Below are positions 63,701 to 64,000 of a stretch of 64,000 bases of DNA, piece after piece. The number at the start of each line of letters is the position of its first letter. Position 1 is the stretch's first letter. Under the pieces are notes generated by a model. It did no database searches. It was given only the letters and a program-made list of their open reading frames with translations, and was not told where the DNA came from. The stretch lies in assembly GCF_030269925.1 (NCBI RefSeq), contig NC_085116.1, positions 13,330,001 to 13,394,000 on the forward strand. Reading direction: 5' to 3'. The DNA comes from Bombyx mori (Eukaryota > Arthropoda > Insecta > Lepidoptera > Bombycidae). Both the position numbers and the translations under genes were made by a program.

Positions 63701-63784
63701 GTTAACTTGATCCATCTTCCTGAGGTTCTCTTTCGCGAATCCACCGGGATCCTTCACGCAGCAAATCTTAAAGAAATTTGACAT
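12658..63784 (-). CDS. NOS: Nitric oxide synthase, complete, 22 coding exons, 1209 aa
   Basis: Makes nitric oxide and citrulline from L-arginine, O2 and NADPH. Coding exons, 5' to 3': 63512-63784, 35745-35881, 34915-35077, 28187-28278, 27024-27165, 26105-26244, 25674-25848, 22583-22764, 20225-20339, 19134-19364, 18518-18622, 18063-18145, 17727-17830, 17252-17481, 16723-16968, 16275-16428, 15765-15934, 15002-15212, 14769-14856, 14411-14687, 13042-13233, 12658-12777. These total 3,630 nt, stay in phase at all 21 junctions and have no internal stop. Domains: zinc cysteines C95/C100; heme-ligand C181 in RCIGRIQW; substrate glutamate E358 in TEIG; calmodulin-binding helix about 493-515; FMN loop YATETG about 525; insert exon 613-648; FAD motif RFYSISSSP 957-965; NADPH motif GPGSG 1032-1036. 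The calmodulin helix, the insert and the short tail suggest a Ca2+/calmodulin-dependent enzyme (inference). I recall Bombyx NOS as about 1,209 aa, unverified. No signal peptide; cytosolic. Its 27.6-kb first intron carries an antisense retrotransposon. Confidence 0.96.
13042..13233 (-). CDS. NOS: NOS exon 21
   Basis: Residues 1107-1170. Contains [15 protein letters not shown], the NADPH/nicotinamide-side motif of the ferredoxin-reductase fold (about 1129-1143). Acceptor TTACAG|AAA, donor ATG|GTGAGT. Confidence 0.93.
13300..13816 (+). repeat. SINE K, with 11-bp target duplication and a nested Bm1-like SINE
   Basis: Flanked by GAGTATATTGC at 13289-13299 and 13817-13827. It starts TCGGTCATCGTTCTCGTCG and ends near GGTAGGCTAAGAAAAAG. 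It is interrupted at about 13343-13582 by a Bm1-like SINE. It lies in NOS intron 20, antisense to the gene, 67 bp upstream of exon 21. The duplication proves retroposition of the whole K unit. Confidence 0.8.
13343..13582 (+). repeat. Bm1-like SINE nested in SINE K
   Basis: Headless copy from TGGTGGTAGGACC to the tail CATCTAAGCAATAAAAAAAAA. It is flanked by AAAGGGTTC and AAAGGGCTC, a likely diverged duplication of K sequence. This orders the events: K first, Bm1 later. Confidence 0.75.
14411..14687 (-). CDS. NOS: NOS exon 20
   Basis: Residues 1014-1106. Carries [16 protein letters not shown], the NADPH-binding glycine motif, and [10 protein letters not shown]. Acceptor TTTACAG|TGC, donor AAG|GTATAG. 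Confidence 0.95.
14769..14856 (-). CDS. NOS: NOS exon 19
   Basis: Residues 985-1014. Contains [15 protein letters not shown], in the FAD domain. The C-S-T-Y-L stretch matches the GVCS FAD-contact region of NOS and P450 reductase. Split codons at both ends join in phase. Confidence 0.92.
15002..15212 (-). CDS. NOS: NOS exon 18
   Basis: Residues 915-985. Contains [12 protein letters not shown] (955-966), the RxYS flavin-binding motif. Acceptor TTCTAG|GAT, donor AGA|GTAAGT. Confidence 0.95.
15335..15605 (+). repeat. Bm1-like SINE, decayed
   Basis: Has the tRNA-like B box GTTCGAACC, the TTTGCGTAAT link, GAGTCCGCACGGGTAGG and CTGCCGTGAAGCAG. It lacks the 3' third. Lies in NOS intron 17. Confidence 0.65.
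15765..15934 (-). CDS. NOS: NOS exon 17
   Basis: Residues 858-914. Contains TWEQHERLP and [13 protein letters not shown], the connecting and FAD-domain signature of NOS. Acceptor TTCTAG|GTG, donor ATA|GTAAGA. Confidence 0.93.
16275..16428 (-). CDS. NOS: NOS exon 16
   Basis: Residues 807-858. Contains [13 protein letters not shown] (811-823), typical of NOS/P450-reductase FAD domains. Acceptor TTTTAG|ACT; last base before the intron completes a glycine in exon 17. Confidence 0.93.
16723..16968 (-). CDS. NOS: NOS exon 15
   Basis: Residues 725-806. Links FMN and FAD domains and includes VFVDMQPE at its end. Acceptor is the less usual TTTTAAG|GTT. Phase 0 at both ends. Confidence 0.92.
17252..17481 (-). 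CDS. NOS: NOS exon 14
   Basis: Residues 648-724. Contains [12 protein letters not shown] (670-681) and [13 protein letters not shown], the last FMN-binding loops. Acceptor TTTCAG|GTAGCG, donor CAG|GTTAGT. Confidence 0.95.
17727..17830 (-). CDS. NOS: NOS exon 13 (FMN-domain insert)
   Basis: Residues 613-648. Rich in Ser, Thr and basic residues ([13 protein letters not shown]). Its place corresponds to the autoinhibitory insert of the Ca2+-dependent NOS enzymes (family knowledge). Phases are asymmetric, so skipping it alone would break the frame. Confidence 0.9.
18063..18145 (-). CDS. NOS: NOS exon 12
   Basis: Residues 586-613. [16 protein letters not shown] domain. Acceptor TTTCAG|GAT, donor GG|GTAAAT. 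Confidence 0.9.
18518..18622 (-). CDS. NOS: NOS exon 11
   Basis: Residues 551-585. Contains [13 protein letters not shown] (572-584), the second FMN phosphate/ring loop. Phase 0 on both sides. Acceptor GACAG|GTA. Confidence 0.95.
19134..19364 (-). CDS. NOS: NOS exon 10
   Basis: Residues 474-550. Holds the basic, amphipathic calmodulin-binding segment [20 protein letters not shown] (about 493-512) and the FMN phosphate loop [14 protein letters not shown]. Acceptor CACAG|GAA, donor CAG|GTGAGT. Phase 0 at both ends. Confidence 0.95.
20225..20339 (-). CDS. NOS: NOS exon 9
   Basis: Residues 435-473. [15 protein letters not shown], then [18 protein letters not shown]: the highly conserved end of the oxygenase domain at the dimer/pterin interface. 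Confidence 0.95.
20619..20937 (-). mobile_element. Helitron-type element, family H3
   Basis: The minus strand starts TCTATACTAATATTATAAAG after an A. It ends with a short hairpin-like GACGGAGTCGTGGGC, then AAAAGCTAG. Other copies: 21869, 30126, 34281. Lies in NOS intron 8's flank, within intron 8 (20340-22582 excluded) boundary of exon 9, i.e. just upstream of exon 9. Confidence 0.65.
20946..21310 (-). pseudogene. LINE ORF2 C-terminal relic (RTE-like)
   Basis: The frame at 21292-21011 reads [20 protein letters not shown], then [16 protein letters not shown]. This is the end of RTE-type endonuclease-reverse transcriptase ORFs as known from many insects. It is 5' truncated and follows directly on the Helitron at 20619. 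Lies in NOS intron 8. Confidence 0.65.
21473..21563. repeat. Unnamed repeat D, copy 1
   Basis: Resembles 26345-26441 over about 90 bp, with shared words TTTACT, GAGTTT, TGCTTTGGCAC, TATTGTCT and AACC. Both copies lie in NOS introns. Class unknown. Confidence 0.45.
21869..22463 (+). mobile_element. Helitron-type element, family H3, long copy
   Basis: Ends CCACGCGGACGAAGTCGCG, then GGCAAAAGCTAG before a T. The GCGGACGAAGTCGC stretch forms a short hairpin near the CTAG end, as Helitrons require. The 5' end is slightly decayed (TTTATACTAATATTATA). In NOS intron 8. Confidence 0.6.
22583..22764 (-). CDS. NOS: NOS exon 8
   Basis: Residues 375-435. [28 protein letters not shown] and [13 protein letters not shown], oxygenase domain. 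Donor AG|GTTAGC splits Arg435. Acceptor TTTCAG|GCT. Confidence 0.95.
23128..23331 (-). repeat. Bm1-like SINE, 5' truncated
   Basis: Minus strand: ACTGGTGGTAGGACCTCTTG to CCACCCATCTAAGCAATAA. In NOS intron 7. Confidence 0.75.
23854..24438 (-). mobile_element. Helitron-type element, family H4, hosting a MITE
   Basis: Minus strand starts TCTATAAAAATGAATTGCTG and ends CTGGGTCAGCTAG. It is interrupted by the hAT MITE at 23870-24168. Without it the copy reads normally through CTACGAAGG...CTGGGTCAGC. Confidence 0.65.
23870..24168. mobile_element. hAT-like MITE
   Basis: Perfect 15-bp terminal inverted repeats: CAGTGGCGTACCTAG and CTAGGTACGCCACTG. It is flanked by an 8-bp duplication CCCAGTAG (23862-23869 and 24169-24176), the hAT signature. 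299 bp, non-coding, GC-rich ends with GCCGCCC motifs and an AT-rich centre. Confidence 0.9.
25209..25505 (-). mobile_element. Helitron-type element, family H5
   Basis: Shares TCGATTTATCGCCCCCG and the CTAG-side TCAGCGTCTAG with family H5, but the TC end is decayed and the terminal hairpin is reduced. NOS intron 7. Confidence 0.6.
25674..25848 (-). CDS. NOS: NOS exon 7
   Basis: Residues 316-374. [18 protein letters not shown], then [18 protein letters not shown]358 in TEIG is the residue that binds the arginine guanidinium in NOS. Acceptor TTAACAG|ATA, donor GAG|GTCAGT. Confidence 0.95.
26105..26244 (-). CDS. NOS: NOS exon 6
   Basis: Residues 270-316. [20 protein letters not shown] and [12 protein letters not shown], oxygenase domain. 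Donor GA|GTAAGT, acceptor TTCAG|ATT. Confidence 0.95.
26345..26441. repeat. Unnamed repeat D, copy 2
   Basis: Partner of 21473-21563, in NOS intron 5. Confidence 0.45.
26711..27018 (-). mobile_element. Helitron-type element, family H5, complete, at a NOS splice donor
   Basis: Minus strand: TCTTATACC at 27018 to GGTCATCATCTAG at 26711, inserted between A and T. A perfect hairpin CGAGC-AAA-GCTCG (26723-26735) lies 8 nt before CTAG, which fits Helitron 3' ends. It begins at base +6 of NOS intron 5, directly after GTAAA of the donor, in the same orientation as NOS. Confidence 0.8.
27024..27165 (-). CDS. NOS: NOS exon 5
   Basis: Residues 222-269. [20 protein letters not shown] and [14 protein letters not shown]. 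Acceptor TTTCAG|TTC, donor GAG|GTAAAT, whose sixth base is the first base of a Helitron. Confidence 0.95.
28187..28278 (-). CDS. NOS: NOS exon 4
   Basis: Residues 192-222. [20 protein letters not shown], oxygenase domain. Acceptor TCGTAG|ATA, donor CG|GTGAGA. Confidence 0.95.
29228..29441 (+). mobile_element. Helitron-type element, family H1
   Basis: TCTATACTAATATTATAAAG after an A, to GCGGGTCGCTAG before a T. Contains a long poly(T) patch. Matches the minus-strand copy at 1-207. NOS intron 3. Confidence 0.7.
29797..30085 (+). mobile_element. Helitron-type element, family H4
   Basis: TCTATATATATACATAAAAA after an A, to GACGGGTCAGCTAG before a T. Shares TTCGTTAGTCTCGCTAAAAC and AAAGTCCAGAGAAGG with the copies at 23854, 35426 and 60711. 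Confidence 0.7.
30126..30607 (-). mobile_element. Helitron-type element, family H3
   Basis: Minus strand from TCTATACTAATATTATAAAG to GGACGAAGTCGCGGGC, then AAAAGCTAG. 482 bp, longer than 20619 because it keeps an internal block around 30260-30440. Confidence 0.65.
31118..31334 (-). mobile_element. Helitron-type element, family H2
   Basis: Minus-strand end GAGGGCGGGTCGCTAG. The body includes AACTACGCAACGAATTTTG and matches 34541-34762. The TC end is decayed. Confidence 0.6.
31335..32628. other. NOS intron 3, unassigned part
   Basis: AT-rich, no exon or repeat identified. Confidence 0.4.
32629..32762 (-). repeat. Bm1-like SINE 3' fragment
   Basis: Minus strand: CTGAGATCTTAGAACTTATA to CCATCCATCTAAGCAATAAA. 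Only the 3' third remains. The adjacent frame at 32764-32944 is of unknown origin. Confidence 0.65.
33471..33521. repeat. Inverted repeat able to form a hairpin
   Basis: Arms ATGTTGGAGTATAT and ATACTCCAACAT surround an AT-rich centre. It lies in NOS intron 3. No transposon family recognised. Confidence 0.6.
34281..34540 (-). mobile_element. Helitron-type element, family H3, lacking its TC end
   Basis: The CTAG end is at 34281-34284. The 5' side stops at TAATATTATA, directly against the CTAG of the next element at 34541. Confidence 0.6.
34541..34762 (-). mobile_element. Helitron-type element, family H2
   Basis: Minus strand: TCTATATCACTACACAG after an A, to AGAGCAGGTCGCTAG. It abuts the H3 copy at 34281-34540 without a base between. 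Confidence 0.65.
34915..35077 (-). CDS. NOS: NOS exon 3 (heme ligand)
   Basis: Residues 137-191. Contains [14 protein letters not shown]181 is the axial thiolate ligand of the heme. Acceptor AACAG|AGA, donor CAG|GTATGT. Confidence 0.97.
35426..35683 (-). mobile_element. Helitron-type element, family H4
   Basis: CTAG at 35426-35429 and TC at 35682-35683 on the minus strand after an A. It lies in NOS intron 2, 62 bp from exon 2. Confidence 0.65.
35745..35881 (-). CDS. NOS: NOS exon 2 (zinc site)
   Basis: Residues 92-137. C95 and C100 (CSEKVC, a CX4C pair) form the zinc tetrathiolate at the NOS dimer interface. Acceptor TTTACAG|AAC, donor CG|GTAAGT. Too short and without an ATG-started frame; found by reading. 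Confidence 0.95.
36052..36465 (+). repeat. Bm1-like SINE, near full length
   Basis: Head GTTGTCGTAACCTAAAG with a decayed A box, then CAATCCCGCAGGCAG, TTACTGGTGATAGGACG and a tail ending GTGAGCTTGTC. NOS intron 1. Confidence 0.7.
36466..39014. other. NOS intron 1, unassigned part
   Basis: 2.5 kb AT-rich sequence without a recognised element. Confidence 0.4.
39015..39187 (-). repeat. Bm1-like SINE, internally shortened
   Basis: Minus strand from ACTGGTGGTAGGACCTC to TCCATCTACCTAAGC, with a gap between the TCTCAAGG-type block and TTAACACCAGG. Confidence 0.7.
40122..40170. repeat. Short tandem duplication
   Basis: ATGGAAATTGCTAAC, then G/A, TCTGCCT, appears twice in a row with one or two differences. 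It lies in a patch of unknown origin (40080-40250). Confidence 0.6.
40770..41005 (+). repeat. SINE K-related variant
   Basis: Has CTGAGTTTCTCGTCGGATCT, TCTCAGCGGGTCGCG and TTCCGATCCGGTAGTAGATT like K. Its 3' half differs (GGCCACCGGGCCACC) and ends in an A run. Possibly a second subfamily sharing the core. Confidence 0.55.
41762..42190 (-). repeat. Bm1-like SINE, near full length
   Basis: Minus strand has the tRNA-like head with CCTAAAGGATAAGACGG and B-box region TTCGAATCC, the TTTGCGTAATTACTGGTGG link and the poly(A) tail. A CAA microsatellite abuts the head at about 42190-42212. Confidence 0.75.
43117..43383 (+). repeat. SINE K, full-length copy
   Basis: CCGGTCATCGTTCTCGTCG start, CTTCTCAGTGGGTCGCG core, TTAGGTAGAAAAAAAA end. 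Confidence 0.75.
43451..43492. repeat. TG-rich microsatellite
   Basis: Imperfect (TG)n with TATG interruptions. The open frame reading THTHTHTH on the minus strand is this repeat. Confidence 0.8.
45260..45520 (-). pseudogene. LINE ORF2 C-terminal relic (RTE-like)
   Basis: The minus strand in broken frames gives [11 protein letters not shown] and [20 protein letters not shown] segments followed by QSGETYW. This is the typical end of insect RTE-type reverse transcriptase ORFs. It is 5' truncated and has stops. Confidence 0.55.
45617..45785 (-). repeat. SINE K, 5' truncated
   Basis: Minus strand ends in TTAGGTAGG followed by a long A run. Contains TTTGAGCCCCGTGAGCTCACC, the site hit by the R1-clade-like element elsewhere (51582/57924), here unbroken. 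Confidence 0.75.
46187..46435 (-). repeat. Bm1-like SINE, 5' truncated
   Basis: Minus strand from GGTGGTAAAACCTCTTGGG to CCATCCATATAAGCAATAAA. Confidence 0.75.
46602..46980 (+). repeat. Bm1-like SINE with tRNA-like head
   Basis: GTCGTCGTGGCTTAAAGGAT head, B box GTTCGAATC, body with a small deletion around 46845, end CCCATCTAAGCAAAAAAAA. It faces the SINE at 46187 tail-outward. Confidence 0.8.
47728..47939 (+). repeat. SINE K, 5' truncated
   Basis: GAATTAACCCATAGACACAG to TTAGGTAGGAAAAAAAAA. Confidence 0.75.
48541..48831 (+). mobile_element. Helitron-type element, family H5
   Basis: TCTTATACCTTTAAACGATA after an A, to GGTCATCATCTAG before a T. The left arm of the terminal hairpin is replaced by an A run. 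NOS intron 1. Confidence 0.75.
48832..50791. other. NOS intron 1, unassigned part
   Basis: Very AT-rich (notably 50040-50400). No exon or repeat named. Confidence 0.4.
50792..51045 (+). repeat. Bm1-like SINE, 5' truncated
   Basis: TTACTGGTGGTAGGAATTC to TCTAAGCAATAAATCAAAAA. NOS intron 1. Confidence 0.75.
51525..51595 (-). repeat. SINE K copy, 3' part, left of the R1-clade-like insertion
   Basis: Minus-strand K tail up to the target site AGGTCAGCTCACGG. It continues at 57924-58062 beyond the inserted element. Confidence 0.7.
52178..54304 (+). CDS. Retrotransposon ORF1 (Gag-like nucleic-acid-binding protein), 708 aa
   Basis: Intact frame from an ATG 26 nt after an A-rich run to TGA. A basic, Ser-rich N-terminal third (RRRRKR at about 95; RGRGRP at about 130) is followed by a predicted coiled coil ([19 protein letters not shown], about residues 249-267). 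An alanine/proline linker with basic patches follows. A conserved C-terminal region ends with zinc knuckles: [14 protein letters not shown] (CX2CX4HX4C, residue 612 on), [14 protein letters not shown] and a looser CAVC-H-C finger. Such proteins bind element RNA and form the ribonucleoprotein in R1-clade elements; TRAS/SART relatives are directed to the nucleus (family knowledge). The stop overlaps the ORF2 start as ATGA, suggesting coupled translation as shown for SART1. No disabling change seen. Confidence 0.88.
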   Translation: MASLKKLLPQEGTSRSAGGESLRVADSSDARCPTYSGGGKNCLDVRSGKDGVQKKKIMSEKDPEVSSLRADVVSDNDMATVGSAQSSTHSSPTRRRRKRVLNISSDGLSSSSGSEAQDPTGVKPRAVTPSKRGRGRPATTGQYVGMAAARQAYLKAQKEEKELTESARTTRHKRRVAEGSVPKPDAERRLHQSAEVALMVAAKSSSPKGTYVRALKELAVTVKEATEDLVGYTAAEEAKRLRAVNVKQEQEILQLRKELDEVRRELARVSQVLALPTSTATPAPNTKEEEEELRLQRIMRAVGTMLDARFEGLEARLLPEPRMRPPLAADKQRSREESSNPPVVVDAAPDAAPSSVPPMTLAKKRMRGPKRSVTAQAASSETHTFLPAPASMIESWSTVTRRGARPREEAVRTVPAAAIAEAERKDRSSVKRKEKKLRPPRTQAVVLKLQPEAVERGLTYRTVLAEARAKVDPGALGIPIQRIRSAVTGSKVLVVEGADQSAKADLLAQKLREVLPAEGVIVTRPVTTAAIRISGLDDSLMPEELTAELARIGECAPDAVKIGDIKYGPGGMGQVLVRLPVVATMKVLAVPKLRVGWSVLRACLLEAKKLQCFRCHELGHVSARCPSSVDRSRDCYRCGQTGHVAADCSLAPHCAVCTAAGRPADHVSGSKACAKSPRPRLRRGTSAALENARRQPGTAMETSNGVLL
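54301..55671 (+). pseudogene. Retrotransposon ORF2, 5' part: endonuclease domain, cut by frameshift
   Basis: First 456 residues of ORF2 from the overlapping ATG. It holds an APE-type endonuclease with [14 protein letters not shown] at the N-terminus, [17 protein letters not shown] and a terminal SDHRYIRF. These contain the expected Asn, Glu, Asp-Asn and Asp-His catalytic positions. A linker and an Arg-rich stretch precede the RT domain. The frame ends in a stop at 55669-55671. The RT continues in the +1 frame from about 55640. As a LINE enzyme it would nick the target DNA and start reverse transcription there. Confidence 0.85.
55568..57460 (+). pseudogene. Retrotransposon ORF2, 3' part: reverse transcriptase and CCHC domain, out of frame with the endonuclease
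   Basis: Homologous reading starts at about 55640 ([14 protein letters not shown]). RT motifs follow in order: LVLIPKEGR and [59 protein letters not shown] with the catalytic Asp pair; [12 protein letters not shown] (thumb). The C-terminal finger [18 protein letters not shown] lies at about 57160-57214. The start-to-55640 portion of this open frame is shadow sequence. The APGPDG-type motif normally found just before the first RT block is absent at the frame change, so a deletion rather than a sequencing slip is likely. All later motifs are intact. Confidence 0.85.
57461..57899 (+). other. 3' UTR of the retrotransposon
   Basis: GC-rich, ends CCCAGCGTT before the A tail. The open frames here are compositional shadows. 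Confidence 0.7.
57924..58062 (-). repeat. SINE K copy, right of the R1-clade-like insertion
   Basis: Continues the minus-strand K core: GGGCTCAACCTGA, TTGCTAACAC, CAAGAGCAATGCTTCG and CTGAGAAGATTC. It starts with the second copy of the 14-bp target duplication. Confidence 0.75.
58063..58320. other. GC-richer block of unknown origin
   Basis: Moderately GC-rich with GAGCGCGCAACGAGCGACAAAG. It may be part of an older transposon. No protein similarity recognised. Confidence 0.3.
58897..58977. repeat. Perfect 21-bp inverted repeat (foldback)
   Basis: AAATTAGGGTTGTAAAATAA plus T at 58897-58917 pairs exactly with 58957-58977, around a 39-nt AT-only loop made of related short repeats. May be a tiny MITE or foldback; no target duplication was established. 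Confidence 0.7.
58978..60110. other. NOS intron 1, unassigned part
   Basis: AT-rich. Nothing recognised. Confidence 0.4.
60122..60382 (+). repeat. SINE K, intact reference copy with target duplication
   Basis: Flanked by GATGGCGTATA at 60111-60121 and 60383-60393. It runs from CCGGTCATCGTTCTCGTCG to GGTAGG plus an A run, 261 bp. No protein frame. The 5' end is shared by the copies at 13300 and 43117, marking K as a discrete retroposon rather than a random LINE tail. Confidence 0.85.
60711..60923 (-). mobile_element. Helitron-type element, family H4, short copy
   Basis: CTAG at 60711-60714 and TC at 60922-60923 (minus strand) after an A. The TC side carries a TA microsatellite. Confidence 0.7.
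61024..61300 (+). repeat. tRNA-derived SINE of a second type
   Basis: The head carries an A box TGGTGTAATAG (61034-61044) and a B-box-like GATTCGATTCC (61078-61088) at tRNA spacing. The tail CGGGCAAACATTCGTGTGACG continues as in a common moth SINE. It does not fold as a functional tRNA. The 3' end is uncertain. Confidence 0.6.
61359..61802 (+). repeat. Bm1-like SINE, full-length reference copy
   Basis: A box TGGCCTAAAGG (61365-61375), B box GTTCGAATC (61416-61424). The body is TTTGCGTAATTACTGGTGG, then GAGTCCGCACGGGTAGG and GTTTCGGTTTGAAGGG. The 3' end is CTCCAGTAACCACTTAA and an A-rich tail. About 440 bp. Confidence 0.85.
61803..63511. other. NOS intron 1, 5'-most part
   Basis: AT-rich intron sequence next to exon 1. 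The frame at 62902-63096 is not supported as an exon. Confidence 0.4.
63512..63784 (-). CDS. NOS: NOS exon 1 (start codon)
   Basis: Residues 1-91, ATG at 63782-63784, donor TTTT|GTGAGT. N-terminal variable region followed by PQPIRLKNH and NFDTLHS, the segment just before the zinc cysteines in NOS proteins. No ATG lies in the predicted 50-nt leader, and this is the first ATG of the frame. Confidence 0.93.
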
Positions 63785-63830
63785 TTGAATTTCGTATCCA
63801 CTGAATAGACTCCCGCGTGCGTGAAGGCTT

Positions 63831-63865
63831 GACTGACGAGGGCGAGGTCTGGGGCATAATATATA
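63831..63865 (-). promoter_or_regulatory. NOS: Predicted NOS core promoter (TATA box and initiator)
   Basis: On the minus strand TATATATTA begins at 63865. The arthropod initiator TCAGTC lies at 63836-63831. Taking its A (63834) as +1 puts the TATA box at -31, the canonical spacing, and gives a 50-nt leader to the ATG. This is inference; NOS genes often use several promoters. Confidence 0.55.
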
Positions 63866-64000
63866 TGCATACCGATAGAGTTCCGGAGCAGGACTGACTG
63901 AGTGTCGACTAACGGGCGGTGAGCATTCTAAGCAACGTGAGCAAAAAATATCAATAATGCGTCAGCGCAGCTCGCGGCCTGCGGCATCGCCGACGAATTT

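Overview
The window is nuclear DNA of a moth, almost certainly a silkworm (Bombyx). It is AT-rich, has GT-AG introns and long introns full of transposons. It carries many copies of a tRNA-derived SINE that I recognise as Bm1-like, plus TC...CTAG Helitron-type elements of the kind common in Lepidoptera. Species assignment is inference from repeat families and protein similarity recalled from memory; no search was run.

Layout. The left end (1-8.6 kb) holds two tRNA-Asp(GUC) genes in inverted orientation and a 1.2-kb Tc1/mariner-like element with an internally deleted transposase. It also holds a LINE relic and several SINE or Helitron copies. From 8,644 to 11,799 on the + strand is a four-exon gene for the ciliary protein CFAP299 (238 aa). 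From 63,834 (predicted start site) down to about 12.5 kb on the - strand is a complete nitric oxide synthase (NOS) gene. It has 22 coding exons whose lengths sum to exactly 3,630 nt (1,209 aa plus stop), with every splice phase consistent and all junctions GT-AG. The two genes converge, with about 0.7 kb between their predicted 3' ends.

The NOS protein has, in order: zinc cysteines, oxygenase domain with heme thiolate, calmodulin-binding helix, FMN domain with an insert, FAD domain, NADPH domain and a short tail. Intron 1 (27.6 kb) is more than half of the gene. It holds a 6.3-kb R1-clade-like non-LTR retrotransposon (51,596-57,923) on the opposite strand, with 13-14 bp target duplications. 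That element sits inside an older short retroposon, here called SINE K. Its ORF1 is open; its ORF2 is broken by a frame-changing deletion at the start of the RT domain.

Most of the remaining sequence is transposon debris: Bm1-like SINEs, SINE K, at least five Helitron-type families, one hAT MITE nested in a Helitron, and tails of other LINEs. I found no CRISPR, operon or other prokaryote-type system and no convincing undescribed system. The most useful novelties are the insertion relationships: a Helitron at the sixth base of a NOS intron, the R1-clade-like element in SINE K, and the nested MITE. The exon-level models of two conserved genes and a predicted NOS core promoter are the other main results.
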